This document shows positions 52,266 through 62,531 of a DNA stretch of 64,000 nucleotides, piece by piece. The notes beneath the pieces are model-generated. The model ran no database searches. It was not told where the DNA came from and was given only the letters and a program-made list of their open reading frames with translations. The position numbers and the translations under genes are program-made. Numbering within the stretch: the first letter of the stretch is position 1; the number at the start of each line of letters is the position of its first letter. This DNA is from Streptococcus suis (GTDB lineage: Bacteria; Bacillota; Bacilli; Lactobacillales; Streptococcaceae): the NCBI RefSeq assembly GCF_002964575.1, contig NZ_POQQ01000040.1, forward strand, positions 62,001 to 126,000, read 5' to 3'.

Positions 52266-52274
52266 ATTATACCA
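52266..52274 (-). promoter_or_regulatory. recJ extended -10 promoter
   Basis: TGGTATAAT on the minus strand, 29 bases before the GTG start. Confidence 0.65.
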
Positions 52275-52277
52275 TTT

Positions 52278-52335
52278 TCAAAGAAAAATGGAGCAGAGGG
52301 AGGACTGAATGTAATCAATCACCCCTTGCTCCAAC
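52278..52335 (-). terminator. cls terminator
   Basis: Minus-strand stem GGAGCAAGGG / CCCTCTGCTCC with a long loop, followed by ATTTTTC. Confidence 0.65.
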
Positions 52336-52350
52336 TATGCAAGATTATTT

Positions 52351-53898
52351 TTAAAGCAATGGTGAAATAATATTCATCAAGGCGCCGGCAAGTCGCTTAT
52401 ACCAAGGATAGGTATTTTCAAAACCGACCAAGGTAATTCGCTCGGATTGGGCAAAGGACTCTTCGAAATCCTGTAAAATATCTGCTAGCACTTGCTCATG
52501 GTTGTAAACATACAAGCCACATTCAAAGTTGAGGTAGAAGGAACGGAAATCCATATTGACTGTGCCTACAGTTGCCTTCTTATCATCAACCAAGACAACT
52601 TTAGAGTGGACAAAACCTGGCGTGAATTCATAGATTTCAATTCCAGCTTCTAAATAGGTTCTAAAATCTGTCCGAGCGGCCAGATAGGCTGACTGCTTGT
52701 CATAGATATGAGGCAAAAGCAATTTGACCCTTACGCCTCGTTTAGCGGCATAAGTCAGGTTGTCAATCATCTCATCATCCAAAACCAAATAAGGGGTCAT
52801 GATATAGATGTAGTCCGTTGCAGACTGAATCATGTCCAGACAGACTCGCTTGGCAACTTCATCATTATCAAATGGACTTTCTCCATAAGCCAAGAAATAG
52901 CCCTCACCGCCAACGACTTCTGCCTCAGCTTCACGCGCAGCTTTCAGGTATTTCAAATCGTCAGTTGGCTTTTTCTCATTGTGGTTCCACATCTGCAAGA
53001 ACATAAGGGTAAAGTTGGATACTGCCTCGCCTTTAATCATGATGGCCGCATCCTTCCAGTAGCCAAAACGCTCTCGTCTATTGATGTATTCGTCTGCAAT
53101 ATTGACACCACCCGTGAAGGCCACCTTACCATCAATCACAGCAATTTTACGGTGGTCACGGTTGTTCTGAACGGTAGAAAGGGCGGGAATAATCTGAGAA
53201 AAAACCCTGGTCTGTATGCCAAAACTCCTCAATTTTTTATAGTAAAAATAAGGCAGATTACTGAGTGAATTCATTCCGTCATACATAAATCGGACTTCTA
53301 CACCTTGAGCCGCCTTTTCCTTGAGAATGTCCAAGATCGACTCCCACATAAAGCCTTCATCAACAATGAAGTACTCCATAAAGATATACTGCTCTGCTTT
53401 TTTCAACTCCTCAAGAAGAGCTTCAAACTTGGCCTCGCCTGACGAAAAATAAACCGCATCTGTATTGGTATGAAGTGGATAACCAACATACTCGCTCATG
53501 TAGTGGGCCAGTTTCAGCTGCTCTATGTCTTCTTTAGCCAAGCCATTCATAACCTTATCAGAAGTCTTTCCATACTGTCCCAATAAATTTGCCTGATGTT
53601 GAAACGTTTTACGGTAGCGACGGGTTTCAATGTTAGATTGGAGAATATAGTAAAAGAGGGCTCCAAAAACAGGAAATCCGATGACAAAAACAATCCAGGT
53701 CAACTTGAAACTGGCGTTCATCGGGCGATTGATGATGGAAATGGCTACAATAATAGAAAAAACTTGTAATGCCGTCAAGATAGCTGGGACATAGACTGCT
53801 AGTGAGCCAACCACCCAAACTATCGCAAAGACTGTCAATAATAAAAGGGCAAGAACTATAAAAACCCGACTATAAATAATTTTCCACAATTTTTTCAT
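52351..53898 (-). CDS. cls: cardiolipin synthase
   Basis: A 515-aa phospholipase D-family enzyme with two N-terminal membrane helices (about 8-33 and 38-57, a third near 65-85). The two HKD motifs are RDHRKIAVIDG near residue 237 (Arg in second place, HxK kept) and VHSKVVLVDD near 425. Makes cardiolipin from phosphatidylglycerol. Confidence 0.94.
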   Translation of the reverse strand: MKKLWKIIYSRVFIVLALLLLTVFAIVWVVGSLAVYVPAILTALQVFSIIVAISIINRPMNASFKLTWIVFVIGFPVFGALFYYILQSNIETRRYRKTFQHQANLLGQYGKTSDKVMNGLAKEDIEQLKLAHYMSEYVGYPLHTNTDAVYFSSGEAKFEALLEELKKAEQYIFMEYFIVDEGFMWESILDILKEKAAQGVEVRFMYDGMNSLSNLPYFYYKKLRSFGIQTRVFSQIIPALSTVQNNRDHRKIAVIDGKVAFTGGVNIADEYINRRERFGYWKDAAIMIKGEAVSNFTLMFLQMWNHNEKKPTDDLKYLKAAREAEAEVVGGEGYFLAYGESPFDNDEVAKRVCLDMIQSATDYIYIMTPYLVLDDEMIDNLTYAAKRGVRVKLLLPHIYDKQSAYLAARTDFRTYLEAGIEIYEFTPGFVHSKVVLVDDKKATVGTVNMDFRSFYLNFECGLYVYNHEQVLADILQDFEESFAQSERITLVGFENTYPWYKRLAGALMNIISPLL

Positions 53899-54020
53899 AC
53901 TACACTCTCACGATGTTTTTTCCCATTATACCAGATTATAGTCAAATATCCTACTAATTATCGCAGTAGATTTCTCGCAGTTCTTACTTGAAAACAGCAC
54001 CCCTATCTCCTACATCATAA

Positions 54021-54048
54021 AACACCGACATAGACCGGTGTTTTACTT
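54021..54048 (-). terminator. copB terminator
   Basis: Minus-strand hairpin AAAACACCG / CGGTGTTTTA, with the T run forming part of the stem. Confidence 0.7.
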
Positions 54049-54071
54049 ATATATATTATCTGTCAAAATTT

Positions 54072-56254
54072 CTACGGTTTACCGTAACGTAAACCCATAG
54101 CATTGATAGCGACAATAACCGTCGATAGACTCATGAGCACGGCCGCCAATAAAGGATCCACCATAATGCCCATGCTTGGATAAAGGATTCCAGCAGCTAA
54201 AGGAATGGCAATGATGTTGTATCCTGCCCCAAACCAGAGATTTTGCCTCATTTTGCGGATGGTTGTCTTGGCAATGCTCAACATATCCAAGACTGCTGAT
54301 GGATTGGATTGAACCAAGACCACGTCTGCAGAGTGGATGGCAACAGAAGTTCCTGCGCCAATGGCAAAGCCTAAATCTGCCGTCGCTAGAGCAGGCGAAT
54401 CATTGACCCCATCGCCGATGAAAAGAACTGCCCCACGCGCCTGATAGTCCTTGACCAGTTTTGCCTTATCCTCTGGTTTAAGTTCAGCTCGGTAATCCTC
54501 TATGCCCAACTGAATGGCTACTTTTTGTGCGGTAGCTGGATTGTCACCCGTTAACATCACAGGACTAATACCCTGCGCTTTCAAGCCTGCTACAAAATCT
54601 TTAGCATCTTCTTTTATCTGGTCGCCCAAGGCTACAAATCCCAAGACCACATGATCAGTCACCAAAAAACTCAAGGTTAGACCCAAATCAAGATATGGAG
54701 CAATCACGTCCTGATCCACTGACAAACCTATTTCCTGCAGACCTTTGTAGGACATAATTTCATAAATCCTTCCATCCAAGACGCCTCGAATCCCACTACC
54801 AGGGATATTCTCAACCCGTTCTGCTTGATAGAAAAGTGGACCTGCCGCATCCACAATCGAAAGGGCAATTGGGTGGGTTGAAAGAACTTCTAATGCTGCC
54901 ATTTTGGCCAGCGCATCCGCTCCCTCAACCAAATCTTGGCTGTGGCGAACTTGAAATTTTCCGTCGGTCAAGGTTCCGGTCTTATCCATCAAGGCAAACC
55001 GAATCTGGTTAACCTGTTCAAGAGCTGTTCGGTTCTGAACCAAAAGACCATTTTTTGAAGAAATCGTGGTCAATCGCGCCACAACAAGGGGAATGGCTAG
55101 ACCAAGGGCATGCGGACAGGCAATGACAAAAACAGAAACTGCCATCATCAAGGCAAAGGCAAGATTAGCCGTCATGGTCCAATAAATAAAGGCCAAAATC
55201 CCCACAATTAAAGCTGCATAGAAGAGCCAAGAGGCTACGCGGTCAGCCATATTTTCAAGCTTGGATTTCTGGTTTTGCGCTTGACGGACCATTTCGGTCA
55301 CCTGCGCCAAAAAGCTATCCTTACCAAGACTGGTCACTTCCATTTCAAAGGGCATGTTTTGATTGAGCGAACCACCGAATACCCTATCCCCCGCCTCTTT
55401 TTTGACAGCTCGAGATTCCCCAGTAATCATAGATTCATCAATATGAGCAACACTCAAAATCTTACCGTCAGCCGGAATTTTTTCATTTTCCTTGACTAAG
55501 AGGAAATCCCCAATCTGCAAGTCCTCTACCGCAACATCTGTCCCATCCTTGAGATGGGCTTTTTCGGAATGAGAGAGGCCAAGTCTTTCAGGGCATCGCC
55601 TGCTCCCATAACCGCCTTCATCTCAATGATATGCCCAATCAGCATAATGACAATCAGCGTAGACAACTCAAACCAAAAGTTCATGCTTTCTTGTCCCAAT
55701 AGCGCTAAAATTGTTGCATAAACGGAGTAAAGATAGGAAACAATAATCCCCATGGAAATCAGGGTCATCATTGCAGGTTTTTTAGCTTGCAACTCCCCTC
55801 TAGCTCCGTTAAAGAAAGGTGTTCCTGAGTAGAAGAAGATAATAGAACCTAATATCAGCTGGACAAGTTCAACACCCGGAAAACGTAAAAGAGTGAAACC
55901 TGCAATTGGAGAAATGGCAAGTAGGGGAATCATGACTGCCACTGCGACTTTGAGTTTTGTATTCATATCCCCCATGTGCATCATGTGCCCACCATGCTCC
56001 ATCATGTCATGGTCATGCCCTTGGTGATGCTGATGAGCATCATGAGTATGATGAGAATGATGAGAATGATGACTGACGTCAGAGCCCCCTACATGATGAT
56101 GGTCGTGATGGACGTGATGGTCAGAATGATGATTGGCGTGACCCCCCTCTTCATGGGGATGCTCCTGCTGATGAGAATGATGGCTGGTCTGACCAACTTC
56201 CTCAGAATGCATCGTATGTTGGTGTTCCTGCTTATTTTCTTTTGAATGGTTCAT
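54072..56254 (-). pseudogene. copB: copper-translocating P-type ATPase (CopB type), frameshifted
   Basis: Two abutting frames together encode one P1B-ATPase of about 727 residues. The first (55526-56254, start MNHSKENKQ with AGGAG) holds a His-rich metal-binding N-terminus (residues 1-100) and membrane helices 1-4; it ends at LIPKKPISRMGQMLR. The second continues from LIPKKAHLKDGTD into the actuator loop (TGES), the CPH motif in VIACPHALG (CopB subclass), DKTGTLTDG, the HP motif and GDGVNDSPAL. The switch point is a run of five A (55560-55564); six would restore one frame. CopY boxes lie upstream. Likely an inactivating one-base deletion or a sequencing error; programmed -1 frameshifting is a remote option. 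Confidence 0.85.
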
Positions 56255-56275
56255 AAGATAACTCCTATTTCTGTC

Positions 56276-56315
56276 TACATTTGTAATCGATTTACAATTA
56301 TAGTTTACACTTGTA
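56276..56315 (-). promoter_or_regulatory. CopY operator boxes and promoter of copB
   Basis: Two perfect cop boxes TACANNTGTA: TACATTTGTA at 56276-56285 and TACACTTGTA at 56306-56315, with a degenerate third at 56293-56302. TATAAT (minus strand, 56297-56302) lies between them. This predicts copper-controlled repression by a CopY protein encoded outside this window. Confidence 0.88.
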
Positions 56316-56346
56316 GTCAAAAAATGTCAACCGATTAGATCAAAAA

Positions 56347-56377
56347 AACCTAGAATGGCATTAATCCATCTAGGTCA
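56347..56377 (-). terminator. terminator of the hflX-rnz-SDR gene group
   Basis: Minus-strand hairpin ACCTAGATGG / CCATTCTAGGT followed by TTTTTTT. Confidence 0.88.
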
Positions 56378-56397
56378 TATTATGTGTTCACTTTTCT

Positions 56398-57153
56398 TTA
56401 TTTCAAATTAAAGACCGTACTGGCCAAATAATCAGCTAGCCTCGGAAAAAGAGTATATAGCTTATGAGCTGCAGCCAAGGTCCAGGGCAGGTTGATTTCT
56501 CTCTTCCTAGTTCCCATAGCCGCCACAATCTTCTTGGCAACATAGTCTGGTTGTAGCAAGAAAGCCTTGACGCTCTCTTGATAGCTTCCATCTGGATCTG
56601 CTTGGTCGAAAAAGCTAGTTGCGATTGGACCTGGGTTAACAGTTGTAACTGTCACACCATACTGGGCTAATTCCAAGCGAATGGTATTTGAAAAACCCAT
56701 AGCTGCAAACTTGGTTGCCGAATAAACCGATGACTTGCTTGAAGCAATCAAGCCTGACATGGAAATGATATTGATAATCTGCCCGCTCCGTCTGGCCTTC
56801 ATTCGTTTACCTACTAAACGGCACATGGTCATGAGGGCAAAGGTATTGATGTCAAACATAGCTTGCACCTGCTGGCTGGAGAAATTCTCAAAATCATCAT
56901 AAATGGCGTAGCCAGCATTATTGACTAAAATATCAATCTGACCAAACTGACTATCGAGCTCCTCAAAAAATACCGTCAGAGCTATTTCATCTCGGATGTC
57001 TACATCAAAGATAGCCTTTTTTTCATGGTAAGCATAGAGTTGCTCAATTTTCTCCACATCTCGCCCCAACAAAATCAAAAAATCATCTTTCAGCAAGGGC
57101 ACCATTTCCTGTACCAAGCCACCTGAGGCACCTGTGATTAGAATGGTTCTCAT
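56398..57153 (-). CDS. SDR family oxidoreductase
   Basis: A 251-aa classical short-chain dehydrogenase: TGASGGL near residue 7, NNAGYA near 78, and the catalytic ISMSG...YSATK (Ser, Tyr, Lys) near 132-150. ATGA overlap with rnz. Substrate unknown; the same rnz-SDR pairing is usual in streptococci. Confidence 0.88.
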   Translation of the reverse strand: MRTILITGASGGLVQEMVPLLKDDFLILLGRDVEKIEQLYAYHEKKAIFDVDIRDEIALTVFFEELDSQFGQIDILVNNAGYAIYDDFENFSSQQVQAMFDINTFALMTMCRLVGKRMKARRSGQIINIISMSGLIASSKSSVYSATKFAAMGFSNTIRLELAQYGVTVTTVNPGPIATSFFDQADPDGSYQESVKAFLLQPDYVAKKIVAAMGTRKREINLPWTLAAAHKLYTLFPRLADYLASTVFNLK

Positions 57154-58079
57154 AGCTCAATTTCCTCTAAATCCTTGACAATATGAACATTTTCAAAAAC
57201 CTTGCTTGCATCATTACGCAACTTGCTGATATCCTTGGACAAAAAGCGTGGACTGATATGGTTGAGAAGCAACTGCTTGACACCTGCATCCTTGGCAACC
57301 TGAGCGGCTTCCATATTGGTCGAATGCCCATGCTTGCGAGCAATTTGTTCATCGCCTTTTCCGTAGGTCGCCTCATGAACTAAGACATCGGCATTGACTG
57401 CCAAGCGTACGCTGGCATGACACTTGCGCGTATCACCAAGAATAGTCACTACCTTACCAGGCCGTGGCGGCGAAACAAAGTCGCCAGCAATAATTTCAGT
57501 CCCATCTTCAAGGGTCACATTTTGACCATTTTTGATTTTTCCAAAGAGGGGACCAAATGGTACACCGGCCGCGCGCAGAGCCTCTGCATCCAGAGTCCCT
57601 TCCAAATCTTTCTGGATAACACGATAGCCGACACAAGGAATGGTATGGTCCAGCTTTTCAGCGAATACCGTGAATTTGTCGGTGTCTAAGACCTGACCAA
57701 CCGTGTCCACATCAAACTCATGGAAATGAATGCGATAAGGTAGGCGTGTCCCTGATACTTTCAGACTTGCCAAGACAAAGGAACGAATGCCAAGAGGACC
57801 ATAAATATCAATATCAGTCTGCTCCTCACTTGACTGGAAAGAACGGCTGGATAAAAAACCAGGCAGTCCAAAAATATGGTCTCCGTGTAGATGAGTGATA
57901 AAGATTTTTGCGACTTTACGCGGGCGAATAGTCGTTTCCAAAATTTGATTTTGAGTTCCCTCGCCACAATCAAATAGCCACACTTGATTGATTTCATCCA
58001 AGAGTTTCAAGGCCAAACTGGATACATTTCGAGCCTTAGAGGGCTGTCCAGCCCCCGTACCTAAAAATTGAATTTGCAT
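57150..58079 (-). CDS. rnz: ribonuclease Z
   Basis: A 309-aa metallo-beta-lactamase-fold nuclease that matures tRNA 3' ends. The zinc motif THLHGDH is near residue 62, GDTRKC near 210 and the C-terminal [10 protein letters not shown] near 245; the exosite insertion is present. Confidence 0.96.
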   Translation of the reverse strand: MQIQFLGTGAGQPSKARNVSSLALKLLDEINQVWLFDCGEGTQNQILETTIRPRKVAKIFITHLHGDHIFGLPGFLSSRSFQSSEEQTDIDIYGPLGIRSFVLASLKVSGTRLPYRIHFHEFDVDTVGQVLDTDKFTVFAEKLDHTIPCVGYRVIQKDLEGTLDAEALRAAGVPFGPLFGKIKNGQNVTLEDGTEIIAGDFVSPPRPGKVVTILGDTRKCHASVRLAVNADVLVHEATYGKGDEQIARKHGHSTNMEAAQVAKDAGVKQLLLNHISPRFLSKDISKLRNDASKVFENVHIVKDLEEIEL

Positions 58080-58082
58080 TGT

Positions 58083-58718
58083 TTACTTTCTATTTTCTAT
58101 AAATATTATCGCTGAGCGACCCGACCAGGCAAAAAATGACTGACCAGAAAAACCTTCCGCTACTTCCAGCACTTCTTCCTGATTAAATCCTGAAATCTTG
58201 ACCAAACCTTCTGTCTTTTCCACCTGGGTCAAGAGGTAGTCTGTTTCAACTTCCTCTAACTCGGCGTCCTCAAAGGGATTGGCTTTCATGAAAATCTTGC
58301 CCTCCTCCACAAAGACGACATAGTGGGGAAAGACTTGGGCGATTTCAAAGAGCAAGCTATCCGTCACTTCCTCCTCTTGCTCCGAAAAGACCTGGGCCAA
58401 ACCGTCAGCCGACACATAGGCAAAGCCGAAAGACTTGCCTGATAAATTCAGTCGGACAAATGGTTTGCTTTCAGCAAAGCTGGGTTCTTTTGGAAAAAGG
58501 CAGAGCTGCTGAGATAGAGTGAGATAGTAGTTCGTCGCCTCTTCTGCACCTTGTTTCTGGTAGATTTCCGCAAAATAAGCATTGATAACTGAAGGCGGTG
58601 GTGTGATGAAGTCCAACTTCTGCTGGTCGCTCAAGTCAGCTAATTTCTTCGCCAGATAGACCTTGTCTAGACTGGTAAAGCCACCGTATTTGATTGCCAA
58701 ATCAAGATAATCCGTCAT
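58083..58718 (-). CDS. conserved streptococcal protein of unknown function
   Basis: A 211-aa soluble, acidic protein. The N-terminal part is helical (about residues 1-75) and the rest looks like a mixed alpha/beta domain. The start [13 protein letters not shown] at 58718 follows GGAAG and overlaps hflX by 17 bases; rnz follows after three bases, so it is translationally linked to both. Names such as cystathionine beta-lyase seen in old annotations have no support here, since no PLP motif exists. Confidence 0.75.
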   Translation of the reverse strand: MTDYLDLAIKYGGFTSLDKVYLAKKLADLSDQQKLDFITPPPSVINAYFAEIYQKQGAEEATNYYLTLSQQLCLFPKEPSFAESKPFVRLNLSGKSFGFAYVSADGLAQVFSEQEEEVTDSLLFEIAQVFPHYVVFVEEGKIFMKANPFEDAELEEVETDYLLTQVEKTEGLVKISGFNQEEVLEVAEGFSGQSFFAWSGRSAIIFIENRK

Positions 58719-59952
58719 AAAATTCTTCCAACTTCCATTTATTGCTGGAAGCGATATAGCCTGATACCACTTCCACATCCTCTTCATAAGTCCGATTTTC
58801 AATCAGGGCTAGAGTAGCTAAATCATGCAATTTATAGGCTTCAGCCAGTGGAACCCTGACCTCAAATCGTTCAAACATGGTCTTAATCTTGGCCAAGACC
58901 ATCATCTGTATATGGCCTTTGGCATTTTCATCCTTGGCGGACAACATGACATGAGGAAACTGACTTGGGGTAAAGCTGTCATCGGTCTTGTCCAACTTGT
59001 TGTAGAGAGCTAGACGTGGAATGTCTAGCATATCCAGGTCTTTTAGAATGTCCAAGACTACCTGCTCCTGCTCGCTATGATTGGGGTCAGAGGCGTCGAT
59101 GACATGGAGCAAGAGGTCCACGTTCATGGACTCCTCCAAGGTGGACTTGAAGGCAGAAATCAACTCAGTCGGCAGGTCCTGAATGAAACCAACCGTATCG
59201 GTCAAGGTCACGTTGAACTTGTCAGCCAAGTTAATCTGCTTGGTCGTGGCATCAAGTGTCGCAAAGAGTTCGTCCGCCTCGTACTGTCGCTTATCGGTCA
59301 TGGCATTCATAATAGTGGACTTACCAGCATTGGTATAGCCAATCAAGCCAATCTTAAACACGCCTGATTGCAGACGGCGTTCACGGACAGTCGCTCGGTT
59401 CTTCTCCACCGTTTTGAGTTGGCGTTCGATGTCATGAATCTGATTACGAATGCTTCGACGGTTGAGCTCCAACTGGCTTTCACCTGGTCCACGAGAGCCG
59501 ATACCACCCGCCTGACGACTGAGCATGATACCTTGTCCAACCAAGCGTGGCAACATATACTTGAGCTGGGCCAAGTGGATTTGTAGTTTTCCCTCATGGC
59601 TCCGTGCTCGCATGGCAAAAATATCCAAAATCAACTGCATGCGATCGATGACCTTAACCCCCAGAATCTCCTCCAAATTGACATTCTGACGGGGTGTTAG
59701 TCGGTTATTGACAATAACGGTATCAATCTCGTCAGCCTCGACCATCTGGGCAATTTCTTCTAGTTTCCCTGAGCCAACAAAGGTCTTGCTGTCGTATTTT
59801 TCACGTTTTTGAGTGTAGACTCCCTTGACCAGAGCCCCAGCTGTCTTAGCTAGACTTGCCAACTCTTCCATGGACATGTCAAAATTTTCTGTCTGCTGTA
59901 ATTCCACTCCGACCAGGAGGGCACGTTCTTGTTCTTTCTGGGTTTCAATCAT
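58702..59952 (-). CDS. hflX: ribosome-associated GTPase HflX
   Basis: A 416-aa GTPase that splits stalled ribosomes. The N-terminal domain ends in the Gly-rich linker [14 protein letters not shown] near residue 150; G1 GYTNAGKS near 205, G3 DTVGFIQ near 252 and G4 NKLD near 322 follow. Overlaps miaA by eight bases. Confidence 0.95.
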   Translation of the reverse strand: MIETQKEQERALLVGVELQQTENFDMSMEELASLAKTAGALVKGVYTQKREKYDSKTFVGSGKLEEIAQMVEADEIDTVIVNNRLTPRQNVNLEEILGVKVIDRMQLILDIFAMRARSHEGKLQIHLAQLKYMLPRLVGQGIMLSRQAGGIGSRGPGESQLELNRRSIRNQIHDIERQLKTVEKNRATVRERRLQSGVFKIGLIGYTNAGKSTIMNAMTDKRQYEADELFATLDATTKQINLADKFNVTLTDTVGFIQDLPTELISAFKSTLEESMNVDLLLHVIDASDPNHSEQEQVVLDILKDLDMLDIPRLALYNKLDKTDDSFTPSQFPHVMLSAKDENAKGHIQMMVLAKIKTMFERFEVRVPLAEAYKLHDLATLALIENRTYEEDVEVVSGYIASSNKWKLEEFYDGLS

Positions 59953-60829
59953 TTAAAAATTCCTCCACGGCGGTGAAAATCTGAGACTTGTAATCTGGCT
60001 GGTCTACTGAATAAAAGGGAACCTGCATCCGATTTCTGAACCAGGTTAATTGGCGTTTGGCAAAGCGGCGGCTATTTTGCTTGACCTTATCAACTGCTTC
60101 TTCTAGGCTGATTTGACCTGCTAAGTATGGGAAAAATTCCTTATAGCCAATTCCCATAGCAGCTTGGGCTTGGGGATGTTCTTGGTAGAGCCAGCTAACT
60201 TCATCTAGTAAGTCCGCCGCCATCATCTTATCCACTCGCTGATTGATGCGGTCGTAAAGAACCTGTCTGTCATCCGTCAGGCAGATGTAAAGAGGCTCAA
60301 ATTCTGACTCTGTATTTTCTAAGTTCTTGCCAAATTTTTTCAACTCTAACCCACGAATGATTCTCCGCCGGCTGTTTCCCTCGACCGTCAAACCTGCCTG
60401 CTCTGCCATTGTTTCCAAAACCTCGTCAGACAAGCAGTCGAGTTCCGCCCGATAAGCCAGAACTTGCTCCTGGTCAACCTGACCACCTAGATGGTAGCCT
60501 TCCAGTAGACTTTGGATATAAAGGCCTGTCCCACCCACGATAAGGGGCAGCTTGCCACGACTGGTAATGCCTGCAATCAAAGCTTTAGCTTCTGCTACAA
60601 ATTCATAAGCCGAATAGCCCTCGGTCACATCTCGGACATCAATCAAGTGATGAACCGCCGCAGCCTGCTCTTCAGGACTAGCTTTTGCCGTGCCGATATC
60701 TAGGTTGCGATAGACTTGCTGGCTATCACCGCTGATAATTTCTCCATTGTAGCGCTGGGCCAATTCAATTCCTAATGCAGTTTTTCCTACCGCTGTCGGT
60801 CCAATGACCACAATTACTTTAGTTTTCAT
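59945..60829 (-). CDS. miaA: tRNA dimethylallyltransferase
   Basis: A 294-aa enzyme that isopentenylates A37 of tRNAs reading UNN codons. P-loop GPTAVGKT near residue 8, SGDSQQVYR near 33 and [10 protein letters not shown] near 230. ATG at 60829 with AAGGA. First gene of the miaA-hflX-unknown-rnz-SDR series. Confidence 0.96.
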   Translation of the reverse strand: MKTKVIVVIGPTAVGKTALGIELAQRYNGEIISGDSQQVYRNLDIGTAKASPEEQAAAVHHLIDVRDVTEGYSAYEFVAEAKALIAGITSRGKLPLIVGGTGLYIQSLLEGYHLGGQVDQEQVLAYRAELDCLSDEVLETMAEQAGLTVEGNSRRRIIRGLELKKFGKNLENTESEFEPLYICLTDDRQVLYDRINQRVDKMMAADLLDEVSWLYQEHPQAQAAMGIGYKEFFPYLAGQISLEEAVDKVKQNSRRFAKRQLTWFRNRMQVPFYSVDQPDYKSQIFTAVEEFLND

Positions 60830-60848
60830 CTTTTTCCTTGAAAATATT

Positions 60849-60876
60849 TTGTTTTTTCGCTAAAATCTATTATAAC
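60849..60876 (+). promoter_or_regulatory. promoter of the DUF3042 gene
   Basis: TTGTTT (60849-60854), 16-nt spacer, TATAAC (60871-60876) on the plus strand. Confidence 0.55.
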
Positions 60877-60897
60877 ACAAGTAAAGGAGAATTCACT

Positions 60898-61068
60898 ATG
60901 GCTAAAGGTTTTGGCAAAGGTTTCTTGACAGGTGTTCTTTCTACAGTTGCTCTTGCAGCAGGTGCTATCTTCACCGTTCACAAAACAATTATTGAACCAG
61001 AAGAAAAGAAAGAAGCCTTCATCGAGGAAAATCGTAAAAAAGCAGCACGTAAACGTGTGGCACACTAA
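60898..61068 (+). CDS. DUF3042 family protein
   Basis: A 56-aa protein with one membrane helix (about residues 6-26) and a charged C-terminal tail EEKKEAFIEENRKKAARKR. The start MAKGFGKGFLTG follows AAAGGAG. Divergent from miaA. Function unknown. Confidence 0.85.
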   Translation: MAKGFGKGFLTGVLSTVALAAGAIFTVHKTIIEPEEKKEAFIEENRKKAARKRVAH

Positions 61069-61069
61069 A

Positions 61070-61098
61070 AAGCTGGTGAATGTCCAGCTTTTTTTGTT
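61070..61098 (+). terminator. terminator of the DUF3042 gene
   Basis: Hairpin AAAGCTGG / CCAGCTTT with a T7 tail, directly after the stop codon. Confidence 0.88.
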
Positions 61099-61167
61099 TA
61101 CAAAAAATCCCTTAGAAGCTCTGCTATTTCCAAAAGAAACATAATAGGCTCTCTAAGAGATAACACT

Positions 61168-62334
61168 TTATAAAATAATATCTTCTTTCTCAATCAACAC
61201 AATGGTCCACATCATAGCGAGGGTCACAAGGGCTAGAGCAATGATGAGCGGTAGCCAGCTATTAAATAGGGGGTAGCTGTATCCCAGAAGACCTGGACCA
61301 AAGGCAGCAATGAGATAACCGCCTGTCTGTACCATGCCTGATAGCTGGGCAGTAGCCTGGCTGTTGCTTGTTTTCAAAGTAAAGCTCAACATCATATAAG
61401 GAAAGAGGGCTGCATTTGAGAAACTAAGAAGGATATTCAATCCTGACCAGAGAATAAAATCCTTGGGTAGGAAGGTCATCAAGGCTAGACCTAAAAGGGT
61501 AGCTGACGATGTGCTGAGCATGATATTACGACGCATTTCCTTGGTCTGACGAGAAAGGATGGCTGGAACAATCATGGACATGGGAATGGCAGTAAAGTTA
61601 AAGAGCCCTGCCATCAAACCAGCCTCAGCCTTGGTAAAACCAACTGATTGGGAAATGGTTGGCAACCAGGTAATCTCTGTGTAGTAGAGTACCGACTGTA
61701 GCCCACCAAACATCAGAAAGGCAAGGGCGGCCTTATTCTTCCAGATAGAACCTTGCTGCTGGTCTTGTTTTGTTGCTTCAAAGCGATGGTTGTTGCCAAC
61801 ATTAGGCAACCAAATAAGAAAAGCCAGCAAGACGACTGCTGTTATCAAAAGGATAAAGGTCTGCCAAGAGCTGGCTGACACAATTGGCACTGCAACCATA
61901 GCAGCCACCGTCGCAGCAACCCCCATCAAGGTGATGTAGATAGTAGTATAAAGCCCAATTTTCTTAGGAAAATTAGCCGTGACCAGACTTGGCAAGAGGA
62001 CATTGATAAAGGCAATAGTAGCACCAACCAGCATGGTCCCCATATAAAGAGCTGGCAAATTGAGTACCCTCATACCTGAACCGATTACCATGACTAGAAG
62101 AACCATGGCCATGAGTTTCTCCATGCCAAATTTCGCGGCTAGGCGAGGAGCCAAGGAAGAACAGAGTGCAAACATAATCAAGGGAATAGAGGTCAAAATG
62201 CCTAGTGAGCTTACCTCAACTCCCAGACCAGATGCTACGTCTGTCAAGATGGCAGGAAGGGCTGTAAAAGGGGCACGCATGACCACACCCAACATGATAA
62301 TACCTGCCACAATAAACGGTGATTGTTTTTTCAT
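61168..62334 (-). CDS. MFS transporter, CynX/NimT type
   Basis: A 388-aa membrane protein with twelve predicted helices and a central loop (EATKQDQQQGSIWKN) near residue 190. The N-terminal GVVMRAPFTALPAIL and FPKKIGLYTT-like segment fit the CynX/NimT (cyanate / 2-nitroimidazole) branch. ATG at 62334 with AGGAG. Substrate unknown. An extended -10 (TGATATAAT) lies about 40 bases upstream. Confidence 0.85.
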   Translation of the reverse strand: MKKQSPFIVAGIIMLGVVMRAPFTALPAILTDVASGLGVEVSSLGILTSIPLIMFALCSSLAPRLAAKFGMEKLMAMVLLVMVIGSGMRVLNLPALYMGTMLVGATIAFINVLLPSLVTANFPKKIGLYTTIYITLMGVAATVAAMVAVPIVSASSWQTFILLITAVVLLAFLIWLPNVGNNHRFEATKQDQQQGSIWKNKAALAFLMFGGLQSVLYYTEITWLPTISQSVGFTKAEAGLMAGLFNFTAIPMSMIVPAILSRQTKEMRRNIMLSTSSATLLGLALMTFLPKDFILWSGLNILLSFSNAALFPYMMLSFTLKTSNSQATAQLSGMVQTGGYLIAAFGPGLLGYSYPLFNSWLPLIIALALVTLAMMWTIVLIEKEDIIL

Positions 62335-62430
62335 TTTTTTCTCCTAAATAAAAACGTTCGGATTTCAGCAATTTCGATTATATCACACTTGACAAATGAT
62401 AGAAAGTTATTTTTCTATTTTAATTTTCGT

Positions 62431-62447
62431 TATAGCTATTAACTATA
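62431..62447. promoter_or_regulatory. MET-box-like palindrome upstream of the MetE-like gene
   Basis: TATAGCTATTAACTATA agrees with the streptococcal MetR/MtaR MET-box (TATAGTTTNAAACTATA, quoted from memory) except for three core positions. It lies about 60 bases before the likely -10 (TAGAAT near 62494). Confidence 0.6.
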
Positions 62448-62531
62448 CTTTTACCCTAGAAATAACTATTTTTCAAATGAGACTTTCTAGGTTAGAATAA
62501 ATTCATCACAAATCGAAAGAGAGATATATAC

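Noticed and set aside
55526..55580. Programmed -1 frameshift site in copB
   Set aside because: The sequence is G-AAA-AAG and not X-XXY-YYZ, and five A is short for polymerase slippage; a deletion or sequencing error is simpler.
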